Assembly (NCBI GenBank): GCA_021404565.1
Contig: JAAWWF010000011.1
Span: 62,001 to 126,000, forward strand
Origin: Roseivirga sp.
Lineage (GTDB): Bacteria; Bacteroidota; Bacteroidia; Cytophagales; Cyclobacteriaceae
DNA: 64,000 bases
Direction of reading: 5' to 3'
Shown: one piece after another, positions 15,887 to 24,368 of the stretch
Layout: every line of letters starts with the position of its first letter
How positions within the stretch are numbered: position 1 is the first letter of the stretch
Made by a program: the position numbers and the translations under genes
Notes under the pieces: generated by a model
Database searches by the model: none
What the model was told of the DNA's origin: nothing
The model's input: only the letters and a program-made list of their open reading frames with translations

Positions 15887-18538
15887 ATGGATAAACCTGA
15901 TTTTTCACAGAACCCGCCAAAATGGGCAAATCGCTTTCTCGAATTCTATTGTGCAGATGAACTTCTGGATGAAATCCAGGGAGATTTGCTTGAGGCCTTT
16001 TTTCACAGACAGACCGAGTTCGGAAGATTCAGAGCCAGCCTGTGGTTCGTTTGGGATGTGATCCGGTTTTTTCGCCCATCCTCTTTCAGTAAACGCAATT
16101 GGAAATTAAATGCGAATGTTATGTTCAAAAACCACCTCTTGATCAGCTATAGAAGCTTTCTCCGTCAGAAAGTATATGCTTCCATTAACCTGACCGGCCT
16201 TGTGGTGGGGCTGAGTAGCTGCCTGCTAATAATCCTCTATATCTTTAATGAAACAGGTTATGACCGGTTTCATCCTGAGGTAGACCAGAAATACCGCGTG
16301 GTCATGGATATGTACAGTCAGGGTACTTTAACTAATAAAAGCGCTACTGTTTTTGCCGGAGTCGGTCCCTCCCTGTTGACTGACTATCCGGAGGTTGAAA
16401 GCTATGTTACCATCTCGCCCTTTGCATCCGGTGTGTTCACTACCACCGGGCTCAGTACACCCAGGGTAATGCTCAACCAGGATCGGGTAATATACGCAAG
16501 CCGCAACTTCTTCGACTATTTTGGATTTGAGCTGCTTTATGGAAATAAGGAGGAGCTTTTGAATCAGCCTTTTTCGGCTGTAATCGCTGAATCGGTTGCC
16601 ATGCAATACTTTGGCAGAACGGATGTGGTGGGTGAGATTCTGAAAAGACAGGGGCAGGAAGAATTCAGTGTGATGGGGGTGATGAAGGACATGCCTTCCA
16701 ATTCACACATGAACTACGATATCGTTTTGTCTCTCTCTTCCTTCGATGATTTATCGGAAGCACTGGCGGACTGGTCCTGGTCTGACTTTTACAGCTATGT
16801 GCGGTTGACAGAGGGAACAGAAGCTGAAGTTTTCAATAAGAAGTTAGAAAGCTATCTGGACCGGAAGAAAGCTGCGGTGTTCGAGCAGTACGGGGTAAGG
16901 CAAAACCTATGGATCCAACCTGTCAGGGACATTCACTTATACTCTGACCTGACCTGGGAAATGCAGGCTAATGGCAGTGCCTCAGATGTATACTTTCTGG
17001 GAGTTGTGGCCGCTTTGATTCTGATCATCGCCTGGATGAACTTTGTGAATTTGTCTACAGCCCGGGCTGTCAGACGGGCCAGAGAAGTTGGTGTACGAAA
17101 AGTGCTGGGAAGCAGTAAAAGGCAGTTAAGGTATCAGTTTCTGACCGAAGCTTTTTTGTATAACCTGGTCGCCTTTGTTTTGTCTTTGGGCCTGGTACTC
17201 CTGTTCGTTCCGATAATACATCAATCAGCTGGTATCAAGCTGAATTCGGGCTTACTGCTGGAGCCCTATCTGCTTATGAGCCTGGCTGTCTTGCTGGTGG
17301 CGGGTACGTTTATTTCGGGGCTCTATCCGGCTTTTGTCTTGTCTCATTTCGGTGTTTTAAGGGCAATCAAGGGAGGAGCTGTTAGTATGAGGTCGAGGCT
17401 GAGAGAAGTCCTGGTAACTTTTCAGTTCGTATTGGCCATTACGCTCATTTTTGGAGTGCTCATTGTACTCAAACAACTGACTTTCATGAAGGAGCGCCCG
17501 CTGGGCATGAATCTGGAGCAAAGCCTGGTGATCAATGGTGCCAGGGTAGGAGAGAGCTTTGATGACCTTGTCAATCGTAGTGGAGTAGTGATAAATGAAT
17601 TGGCTGCTTTACCCGAAGTAACCTCTGTGGCTGCTGCTAATATGATTCCGGGTAGGGAGAATTTCAACCTGACCAGCTATACTTCACGGTTTACTACCAA
17701 TCCGAAATCCAGCTATAACCTGATGGTCAGTGCAAGCTATTTTCAAAATCTGGAAATAGAGCTGAAAGCCGGCAGACACTTTGATCCGGCTATTAAAACC
17801 GATGGTAAGACTGTCGTGCTGAATGAGAGCGCCAGTTCACTGCTGGGTTTTTCTTCTCCTGAAGAGGCGATTGGAGAAGTGATCAACAGAGGAAAAAGGA
17901 GTGAAAGGAGGGTTATTGGTGTGGTTCGTGATTTTCATCATAGGTCACTCAAAGAGGCAATCAACCCTATCGTATTCTATTTTGACGATGTGGGGGATGA
18001 AAGCGCCTATTACCTGCTTAAAGTAAGAGCCAATGACATGGACGTAACCATGGCTGGGATAGAAGTGCTTTGGGAGGATGTTTTCCCTGATAATCCGCTG
18101 GACTATTTTTTTCTGGATGAGTTCTTCGATCAACAATACAAATCTGACGAGCAGTTCAATTCGGTATTTATAGGCTTTGCAGGGCTTGCCGTATTTGTGG
18201 CGTGCCTTGGACTTTTCGGCCTGGTGTCCTACACTTCGGAGCAAAACAAAAAGCAGATTGGGATCAGAAAAATCCTGGGAGCTTCGGTAGTCAGGGTGGT
18301 CATGCTGCTGGCAAAGAGTTATGGCAAACTTATCCTGATTTCTTTAGTCATCGCCTTGCCGGTTGGGTACTACCTGATGAAGGAATGGCTCAGCGGTTTT
18401 GCTTATCGGACGAATATTGGCTTTGATACCTTTGCTTTGGGTGTTCTCATCATTAGCCTAATAGCCTTTGCAACAGTTATCGTCAAATCACTTCAGGCGG
18501 CCATGGGCAATCCGATTAACGCCTTAAGGGAAGAGTGA
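15887..18538 (+). CDS. MacB/FtsX-type ABC permease with prefix domain, copy 2
   Basis: An 883-residue paralog of the preceding gene, 10 bp after its stop. The same parts occur in the same order: prefix domain (PPKWANRFLEFYCADELLD), TM1 near ASINLTGLVVGLSSCLL, periplasmic domain, three helices with AREVGVRKVLGSSK, a second periplasmic domain and the C-terminal module with KKQIGIRKILGAS. The segment VFIGFAGLA-FVACLGLFGLV is almost identical in both copies, and the second periplasmic domain ends in the shared FFLDEFFD. A local tandem duplication is clear. The two proteins may form a heterodimer. No nucleotide-binding motif is present. Convergent with the amidohydrolase gene 30 bp away; no obvious terminator lies between. 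Confidence 0.88.
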   Translation: MDKPDFSQNPPKWANRFLEFYCADELLDEIQGDLLEAFFHRQTEFGRFRASLWFVWDVIRFFRPSSFSKRNWKLNANVMFKNHLLISYRSFLRQKVYASINLTGLVVGLSSCLLIILYIFNETGYDRFHPEVDQKYRVVMDMYSQGTLTNKSATVFAGVGPSLLTDYPEVESYVTISPFASGVFTTTGLSTPRVMLNQDRVIYASRNFFDYFGFELLYGNKEELLNQPFSAVIAESVAMQYFGRTDVVGEILKRQGQEEFSVMGVMKDMPSNSHMNYDIVLSLSSFDDLSEALADWSWSDFYSYVRLTEGTEAEVFNKKLESYLDRKKAAVFEQYGVRQNLWIQPVRDIHLYSDLTWEMQANGSASDVYFLGVVAALILIIAWMNFVNLSTARAVRRAREVGVRKVLGSSKRQLRYQFLTEAFLYNLVAFVLSLGLVLLFVPIIHQSAGIKLNSGLLLEPYLLMSLAVLLVAGTFISGLYPAFVLSHFGVLRAIKGGAVSMRSRLREVLVTFQFVLAITLIFGVLIVLKQLTFMKERPLGMNLEQSLVINGARVGESFDDLVNRSGVVINELAALPEVTSVAAANMIPGRENFNLTSYTSRFTTNPKSSYNLMVSASYFQNLEIELKAGRHFDPAIKTDGKTVVLNESASSLLGFSSPEEAIGEVINRGKRSERRVIGVVRDFHHRSLKEAINPIVFYFDDVGDESAYYLLKVRANDMDVTMAGIEVLWEDVFPDNPLDYFFLDEFFDQQYKSDEQFNSVFIGFAGLAVFVACLGLFGLVSYTSEQNKKQIGIRKILGASVVRVVMLLAKSYGKLILISLVIALPVGYYLMKEWLSGFAYRTNIGFDTFALGVLIISLIAFATVIVKSLQAAMGNPINALREE

Positions 18539-18568
18539 CAAATTGATCTGATAGCAGAACTTGTCTGT

Positions 18569-20278
18569 TTACTCTTCCCGGCTATAGACAACCTTGCCAC
18601 CCACCACCGTATAGTCGAAGTTGGCATTCAGCCATGCCGAAGGTTCAGTTTCAAAAAGGTCCGTATCCAGTACTGCCAGATCAGCAAGCATGCCTGGGGC
18701 AAGGGTGCCTTTAATATCTTCTTCAAAGGTGGCGAAGGCTGAACCCTTGGTATAAGCCCTGATGGCTGATTCCAATGCAATGCGCTGCTCGGGAAACCAA
18801 CCACTTTCCGGCATGCCACCTATTGTCTGTCGTGTTACTGCTGCATAAAGTCCATACAGCGGGTTGATAGGGTAATAGGAGGCATTGGTGCCTGGCCAGT
18901 CAGAGCCAAAGGCCAGCTTACAACCTGCATCTTCCAGTGTTTTAAATGCATAAGCTCCCCGACACCGTTCATGGCCTATCCGCTCTTCCATCCAGCGCAT
19001 ATCATCAGTGACATGGTAGGGCTGTACCTCGGCAATGATGTTCTTGCCTCCGAAACGGGCGAAGTCCTTTTCAGCAATCACCTGTGCATGTACCAATCTG
19101 AAACGCCTGTCGCGGGTTCCGTTAACCGCGTCAAGCGTATCGAGGATATCGAGCAGAATAGAGTTGGCCTCGTCTCCGATAGCATGTACCCGAAGTTGGA
19201 TGCCTTCTTCATCTGCTTCCATCAGCAGACGCTTGAACTCCGGCATGTCCTGAGAGAACTCGCGCCATCCGCCACGCCAAAAACGCTTTTCAACAGAATT
19301 GTCGTTATAAGGTTCAAAGAAACGTGCAGTTCTACCGCCCATGATTCCATCAATGTGGCTTTTGAGTGTACCAAAGCTGATCCAGTCGTCTCCACTGGGG
19401 CTGGGGTTATCTCCCCAGTTAATCACCCATCTTTTGGCCACCATATTACCGATCTCGCTTAATCTTGATGGGCTGAAGTTGATTCTGGTGATCAGAGAAT
19501 CCCGGTCTTTCAGGTATTGATAAATATCTACCCTGTCCAGTGGTGACATATCTTGTACTGTAGTAACACCCCACTTGGCACATTCGGCCAGCCCTCTCTT
19601 GGCTTCCGCCAGCTTTCGTTCAAATGAGCTTTCAGGAACCTGTTTCAGAGCTTCCGCAAGAATCTCTCCTTTGAGGATGCCATCATCTGCCTCAATGCCC
19701 AGGTAATCAAGCGCCAGGCTATTGGCCAGTCCTTCACTGCGGTCGTATTTAGTGATGAGAACGGGGTGTTCCGGGGTAATGTCATCGATGAGGGAGATAT
19801 GGGGTTGCCAGGCGGCTTTTTTGGTGTCTCCTCCCTCTGAACCCGCATTCCAGGCTTCATAGGCTCCCCAATCACCACGAGTGATCCAACTGCCCTTAGG
19901 AAGTCTCTGGGTGGTCTTCTTTATTCTTTCTACCAAAAGCTCATCATCATTGACGTCCAGAAGGTTAATACCCAATAGGAGGGCTCCTGCCTGTGCAAAA
20001 TGTACATGTGAGTCGTTGAAGCCAGGTAGGGTCAACCTGCCCTTCAGGTCTATTTTTTTATCTGCTGAGGGATAATTATCACCATTGCCCAGGTCTTTGA
20101 TCTTGTCATTCTCAATATAGACCCAGCTTGCCTTGGGCATGGCTTTAGATCCTGTCCAGATTTTACCATTATACAGTAAAAGGGATGAAACCGAGGTGCT
20201 TTCCTTACTTTCAGGTGCGTTGCAGCCCTGAAAAATAACCCAGAAACAGAGTAAAAAGAAAAACTTAAGACTTTTCAT
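18569..20278 (-). CDS. Amidohydrolase_3/YtcJ-family lipoprotein
   Basis: A 569-residue metal-dependent hydrolase with a lipoprotein signal (FWVIFQGC-NAPE). The amidohydrolase TIM barrel is recognisable from GRLTLPGFNDSHVHFAQAG (first metal-binding HxH), LRVHAIGDEANSILL (further His), FRLVHAQVIAEKDFARF, and LAFGSDWPG near the C-terminus (metal Asp). The shape is that of YtcJ, a family of predicted exoenzymes acting on amide bonds; substrates are unknown. Anchoring would put it in the periplasm or at the outer membrane. Single gene, convergent with the permease operon. Confidence 0.87.
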   Translation of the reverse strand: MKSLKFFFLLCFWVIFQGCNAPESKESTSVSSLLLYNGKIWTGSKAMPKASWVYIENDKIKDLGNGDNYPSADKKIDLKGRLTLPGFNDSHVHFAQAGALLLGINLLDVNDDELLVERIKKTTQRLPKGSWITRGDWGAYEAWNAGSEGGDTKKAAWQPHISLIDDITPEHPVLITKYDRSEGLANSLALDYLGIEADDGILKGEILAEALKQVPESSFERKLAEAKRGLAECAKWGVTTVQDMSPLDRVDIYQYLKDRDSLITRINFSPSRLSEIGNMVAKRWVINWGDNPSPSGDDWISFGTLKSHIDGIMGGRTARFFEPYNDNSVEKRFWRGGWREFSQDMPEFKRLLMEADEEGIQLRVHAIGDEANSILLDILDTLDAVNGTRDRRFRLVHAQVIAEKDFARFGGKNIIAEVQPYHVTDDMRWMEERIGHERCRGAYAFKTLEDAGCKLAFGSDWPGTNASYYPINPLYGLYAAVTRQTIGGMPESGWFPEQRIALESAIRAYTKGSAFATFEEDIKGTLAPGMLADLAVLDTDLFETEPSAWLNANFDYTVVGGKVVYSREE

Positions 20279-20351
20279 AGTAGCCTTAAGTTAGTGGATA
20301 TTGGATTGAATTGCCTGATTAGATATTCAAACGGTAGATGAGGACTACAAT

Positions 20352-20395
20352 GAAAAATGTCCCTGAATTGAAGTAAATCTTCATTTCAGGGACAT
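20352..20395 (-). terminator. Intrinsic terminator of the 594-aa/131-aa unit
   Basis: ATGTCCCTGAA (20357-20367) pairs perfectly with TTCAGGGACAT (20385-20395) over 11 bp, with an extra inner pair GAAG/CTTC. Read on the minus strand the stem is followed by a run of five T. It lies 20 bp past the stop at 20415. Confidence 0.85.
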
Positions 20396-20414
20396 GATGT
20401 CGTAATAGGTAGCT

Positions 20415-22199
20415 TTAGTTGCCAGCCCCTACTGGTGATGTAGGTAGGTTAGTGCTGCCTGTTGCCCAGCCAAAGAGTGGCAGGCGCAGCCCGAAAAACC
20501 AATAGTTATCGTCAGTGCTCATATTTCGCCCGTAACCTGCCTGTATATAGTCCTGGAAGAAGGAGGAAGTAATACCCAGGCCAATCTCGGGTTTGTTGTC
20601 ATTGTTAAAGTCCAGAGTGGCAATGTTAAGGCCCAGACCCGGGGTTAGGTACTTGTTGTAGAACATGCCCTTACGAGTGCCTAACTTGAAGACTACACTG
20701 TAGGATGGGGCCAACTGGTAGTCGTTATCAGTATTGGCAAAACTGCCATTTACAATATTGGCAAAGATCAGCGTGGCTCTGATGGAGTTGTGAATACCTA
20801 CCTGGAACATCGTAAGCTTTTGCCAATAGATGTTTTGCTTATTTACCTGTACTCCGGCAGAGTCTCTCGCTATTTGTGCTTTGAAGTACAATTCATCTCC
20901 TGCCTTTCTTTGCCCAGTGTACTTCAGGTTGAGCTCTGTCTGGGTGGGAATGCTATTGTATGGCAGCTTATAACTACTGGCCGAAAACTGTGCCGCTGAT
21001 TCAGAAAATGCGGTAAGCTTGTTCTGATCAAACATGTTAAGTGTATTCTCCAGTTCTACCAGGTAGGTTCTTCCGAGATTACCAAGCTGAGTGGCTACGC
21101 TGAAAATGTCTGCCGTCAGGTCACTGGCGAGCGTTTTGGCAACACTGGGAGCGGCTTGAATCTCTGTTTTTACCATGGCAAGAAGCCTCTTGGCTTCAGC
21201 TTCCAGTGTGTCTGCCTGGGTAATAAGGCCCCTCGTCTGGTTATACAGTATGAGTGTTTCTCCAAAAGTGAAGTTTTCTACCTCGCCTACCACTTTAATG
21301 GCCTCTGTTTTGAAATTATTGAGGTTTTGCTTGAAGGTGTTTACAGGAGAAGAAAACTTGGTTCTGATAGAATTCGCTACGCTATCCAGGCGGGCTTCAA
21401 AGCTGGTAACTCCCCCGTTGATGATGGTGTCTATCTTGCTTTCCAAATCGCCCACGCCAGTGAGAAAACGGGATTTCATCAAATGCACAAGGGTATCAGC
21501 ATTGTTTTGCAGGCTATCGGCCAGGTTTTGAGCCGTATTGTAGGCATTGATTTCCGATTGAGGCACGCTTGTCATGATGCGCTTCACTGCAAAGTATTCT
21601 CCGTTCTTTAACGAATCAAAGCCATCAAGGTGTAGCTGGGTCTGACCTGCTGAGGTGTTGATCCAGGCACCCAGGGTCATATAGGCGGTACTCTGATTTA
21701 CCTTTTGCACATAGTCCTGATTTACCTTCTGATACTGCGTGTTGAGTTCCTGAAACAGCTGGCTGTAATCATTGGTACCCAATGCATTGTTAGCGGCCTG
21801 ATAGAGAGGAGTATTCTCTAAAGTTTTCTGATTCTCAACCAGAGGTGTAAGCAAAGCCAGCATGCTGGACCTGAAGCTGGATAGCGAGGCAAGTCGCTTC
21901 TTGCGATCACCCGTCATCATGATATTGCGCATGATTTCCTGTTGCTGTCTGACGGTGTTGTTGACCACCTTTAATAATTCAGCAGGATACTCCTGCTGTC
22001 CGAGCATCTGGATCAGACTATCAAGAAGGACTTGTTTGTCTACCTCAATTTGTAAGTTGGCATTGATGTCAACGATATAGGGGGATTTGACCTCGATCGT
22101 TTCGTTTTTTGCTTTCTGTTCTTTGATGGTAATTACCTGGGCATTGGATTGCGCTGCGCATACCAATCCTATGAATAGTAGTGTTAATAGCTTTTTCAT
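20415..22199 (-). CDS. Unknown exported protein with long helical part and beta-rich C-terminus
   Basis: A 594-residue protein with a signal peptide (LLFIGLVCAAQSNAQ). Residues about 50-370 are mostly helical, rich in Gln, Asn and Leu and likely to form coiled coils (for example LQNNADTLVHLMKSRFL, FKQNLNNFKTEAIKVVGEVE). From about residue 440 the sequence becomes beta-strand-rich with aromatic residues (FQVGIHNSIRATLIFANI, YSVVFKLGTRKGMFYNKYL, and FFQDYIQAGYGRNM), ending in WFFGLRLPLFGWA, suggestive of an outer-membrane or barrel-associated fold. I do not recognise a family. It follows a 131-residue gene by 3 bp and shares its terminator, so the two likely work together. Confidence 0.6.
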   Translation of the reverse strand: MKKLLTLLFIGLVCAAQSNAQVITIKEQKAKNETIEVKSPYIVDINANLQIEVDKQVLLDSLIQMLGQQEYPAELLKVVNNTVRQQQEIMRNIMMTGDRKKRLASLSSFRSSMLALLTPLVENQKTLENTPLYQAANNALGTNDYSQLFQELNTQYQKVNQDYVQKVNQSTAYMTLGAWINTSAGQTQLHLDGFDSLKNGEYFAVKRIMTSVPQSEINAYNTAQNLADSLQNNADTLVHLMKSRFLTGVGDLESKIDTIINGGVTSFEARLDSVANSIRTKFSSPVNTFKQNLNNFKTEAIKVVGEVENFTFGETLILYNQTRGLITQADTLEAEAKRLLAMVKTEIQAAPSVAKTLASDLTADIFSVATQLGNLGRTYLVELENTLNMFDQNKLTAFSESAAQFSASSYKLPYNSIPTQTELNLKYTGQRKAGDELYFKAQIARDSAGVQVNKQNIYWQKLTMFQVGIHNSIRATLIFANIVNGSFANTDNDYQLAPSYSVVFKLGTRKGMFYNKYLTPGLGLNIATLDFNNDNKPEIGLGITSSFFQDYIQAGYGRNMSTDDNYWFFGLRLPLFGWATGSTNLPTSPVGAGN

Positions 22200-22202
22200 G
22201 AT

Positions 22203-22598
22203 TTATTCCTGGCTTGCTTGAACAAATGCCAACTCCATAACAATGAAGTCGGGCGTTTTAGAGGTAGGTACTTCTGCATCGATTTTATCGCTGAGAGAAA
22301 CACCTATGGCGATCAGATTGCCCGGGTTTACGCTGCTAACAGCTATAGTGCCATTCTTCAAATATTTCTTGAGCGTATCCCACTGGCTGGTGTCCTGCAT
22401 CCAGACAGCCTTGCGTTTAAAACCGGCAGGGGCCGACCCTGCGCGTACGTCTGCACTTTGAATGGCCTGCTGAGATACAGCGGTGTTGCCAAAAACAATT
22501 ACGGTGATTACGTCCTTTTCTGCTATCAAAGACTTAAAGTCTTGTTCTGCCTGAGAGGCATCAGTGGAACTAAGTGTGATGGTGTTATTAAGGGTCAT
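22203..22598 (-). CDS. Hypothetical 131-residue protein
   Basis: A small soluble protein without signal peptide, Cys-free, alternating short helices and strands (ITVIVFGNTAVSQQAIQSA, then NLIAIGVSLSDKI). No known family or motif is recognised. The gene precedes the 594-residue exported protein by 3 bp on the same strand and is almost certainly co-transcribed with it. The two differ in predicted location (cytoplasm or non-classical export versus envelope). Functional assignment is not possible from the sequence. Confidence 0.55.
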   Translation of the reverse strand: MTLNNTITLSSTDASQAEQDFKSLIAEKDVITVIVFGNTAVSQQAIQSADVRAGSAPAGFKRKAVWMQDTSQWDTLKKYLKNGTIAVSSVNPGNLIAIGVSLSDKIDAEVPTSKTPDFIVMELAFVQASQE

Positions 22599-22715
22599 GA
22601 GTGAAAAAAGTTATATCCTAATATATAAATACTTTTCACCTTTATGTCCGTATTGTGATAAAAGGGGCTGGATAAGCCGTGTAACTACTGAAGAATGAGG
22701 TAAAGCTTCGGATGT

Positions 22716-22745
22716 GGTAAATCACGGAGTTTTACGTGATTTACC
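22716..22745. terminator. Perfect 11-bp hairpin after the second amidohydrolase gene
   Basis: GGTAAATCACG (22716-22726) and CGTGATTTACC (22735-22745) are perfect complements around an 8-nt loop. It lies 22 bp beyond the stop of the minus-strand gene ending at 22768. There is no T-run on the minus-strand side, so termination is likely but not certain. Confidence 0.5.
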
Positions 22746-22767
22746 CTCCAAATCCGGGTAGAATCTC

Positions 22768-24135
22768 CTAGTATTTGTCTGCAATCACTTTAAGTCGCCT
22801 GGCTATGAGGTCAGCATCCAGCCAGTTACCTTTTACCATTACCCCGGCCGGGTTTTTCATATTGGCGATATTGCTCAGCGGGTTGGCATCTAATAGAATC
22901 AGGTCCGCAGAAAGACCCTCCTTTACCATGCCGTACTTATCCTCATCTCCGAAGTAGATAGCCGGATTGACGGTGCCTGACTTAAGAATCTCAAATTCAG
23001 ACATACCCGAACGAAGCATAGCGTCCATTTCGCGTTGTATGGAAAAACCAGGTACATTAAAAACCTGAGGAGCATCAGAGCCAAGCAAAATACCAACACC
23101 TGCTTTATGTAAGTCACCAATCACCTTTCTGCGCAGGGCGTTGAATTTATTCGCTTGTTCCGCATCGTAAGTGCTGTTGGCAAGTATATTATTCTTGGTG
23201 CTAATCCAATTGTTCAAAGTACGCGGATTTATGTATTGCATTTCAGGGTCCGCTCCGATTTCAGCAGCAGGAGTGGGGCCTATCCAGCGTTCCATCATAG
23301 CCTGTGTAGGTACAATCCATACTCCGGCCTCCTTAGTGGCAGCTACCAGTTCCGGAATCAGATTCTCATCAGCAATGTCTGTAAAATTCACCCCGAAGAA
23401 GCCATTGGTATTCGGGTTCACACGAATGGAAGAGGGAACCAATCCTTCTACATAGCCATCTACATGGTCTATAGAACCGTATTTGGCCTCTATAGCCCTG
23501 CGTACACCTACTCCGGTAGAAACATGTCCAGCATATGGAATCCCTACCTTATTGGCCGTGGCTACCACAGCATCAAAATTCTCTCGGGTCAGGCCAGGAT
23601 GTAATTTGAGAAAATCATAACCGGCCTCCTTTTGGGCAGTAACCTTGGTTTGAGCCTCTTCTACACTTCTCACTGTGTTACCGTTAATAGAGGGGCCAGA
23701 AGTATAGATACGCGGACCCAGTACTTCGCCACTGGCTACCTGTTCTCTTAGTGTGAGATGGTATGGCTGGCCGAGCATGCCTCTGATCAGCGTAATACCA
23801 TTGGAGAGGTATAGGAATAGGGTTTCTTCCACAATCTCGGTACCGTTCCGGTCTCCGGGAATGTGAGCGTGCATTTCCGAGATACCAGGCATCAGGTATT
23901 TGCCTGTTCCGTCTATTACCGTAGCGGCTCCACTCGATTTTACATCATCAATCCCACCGAGTTTCAGGATCTTACCATCTTTGATCAGCACTGTCTGGTC
24001 TTTCAGTACCACTTCGTTTTCCATGGTAATGACATTCACATGGATAAAAGCAAAATCCGCTTCGGGTCCTTGTGCGGTGCAGGCAGTTGTGAATATGAGT
24101 AGAACAGATAGAAAAAGTGAGAGAGCGTTCTTCAT
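22768..24135 (-). CDS. Imidazolonepropionase-like amidohydrolase lipoprotein
   Basis: A 455-residue metal-dependent hydrolase with an N-terminal signal ending in a lipobox-like FTTAC-TAQG. Metal and fold motifs: KYLMPGISEMHAHIPGD (HxH of strand 1), YDFLKLHPGL with the bridging Lys position, IPYAGHVSTGVG (His), GSIDHVDGYVEG (His) and GILLGSDAPQVFNVPG (Asp). This family includes prolidases and other dipeptidases plus many uncharacterised members. It should act in the envelope. A copy of the GAATGGTTACCG motif lies about 108 bp upstream (24243-24254). A single gene bracketed by hairpins on both sides. Confidence 0.85.
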   Translation of the reverse strand: MKNALSLFLSVLLIFTTACTAQGPEADFAFIHVNVITMENEVVLKDQTVLIKDGKILKLGGIDDVKSSGAATVIDGTGKYLMPGISEMHAHIPGDRNGTEIVEETLFLYLSNGITLIRGMLGQPYHLTLREQVASGEVLGPRIYTSGPSINGNTVRSVEEAQTKVTAQKEAGYDFLKLHPGLTRENFDAVVATANKVGIPYAGHVSTGVGVRRAIEAKYGSIDHVDGYVEGLVPSSIRVNPNTNGFFGVNFTDIADENLIPELVAATKEAGVWIVPTQAMMERWIGPTPAAEIGADPEMQYINPRTLNNWISTKNNILANSTYDAEQANKFNALRRKVIGDLHKAGVGILLGSDAPQVFNVPGFSIQREMDAMLRSGMSEFEILKSGTVNPAIYFGDEDKYGMVKEGLSADLILLDANPLSNIANMKNPAGVMVKGNWLDADLIARRLKVIADKY

Positions 24136-24242
24136 GTCAATAGTCTTAGTTGATTCATGAATATAGGGGCAATTATGCTCATCACGGGTGGTGAGAATTG
24201 CATTGTTTCTTAACCTTTTCGCAAGCCGTTGATATTTGATTT

Positions 24243-24254
24243 GAATGGTTACCG
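24243..24254. promoter_or_regulatory. GAATGGTTACCG motif, site 1
   Basis: This 12-mer is identical to part of the motif upstream of the first DUF5916 gene (39901-39912) and differs by one base from that upstream of the second (42568-42579). All three sites face minus-strand genes and lie in non-coding DNA, which suggests a shared transcription-factor site. Confidence 0.4.
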
Positions 24255-24268
24255 CTGGTCACAAGGCT

Positions 24269-24287
24269 CAGTCACCTCTGGTGACTG
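24269..24287. repeat. 8-bp perfect hairpin
   Basis: CAGTCACC-TCT-GGTGACTG, with perfect 8-bp arms and a 3-nt loop, in the gap between the amidohydrolase and gamma-glutamyltransferase genes. Possibly the terminator of the latter, without a T-run. Confidence 0.4.
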
Positions 24288-24292
24288 GCCGA

Positions 24293-24355
24293 TGTTGAAT
24301 GTTAAATCTGGAATGATGAATTAGGAGTGAATGATTTTCATTTCAACATTCAACA
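24293..24355. repeat. Intergenic inverted repeat
   Basis: Arms TGTTGAATGTT (24293-24303) and AACATTCAACA (24345-24355) are perfect over 11 bp around a 41-bp AT-rich centre. The wording is typical of dispersed intergenic palindromes. It lies 14 bp from the stop of the minus-strand gene at 24369. Confidence 0.5.
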
Positions 24356-24368
24356 TTTTAGGGTATCA

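Noticed and set aside
18539-18568. Terminator between the convergent permease and YtcJ-like genes
   Set aside because: No stem of useful length could be found in the 30-bp gap.
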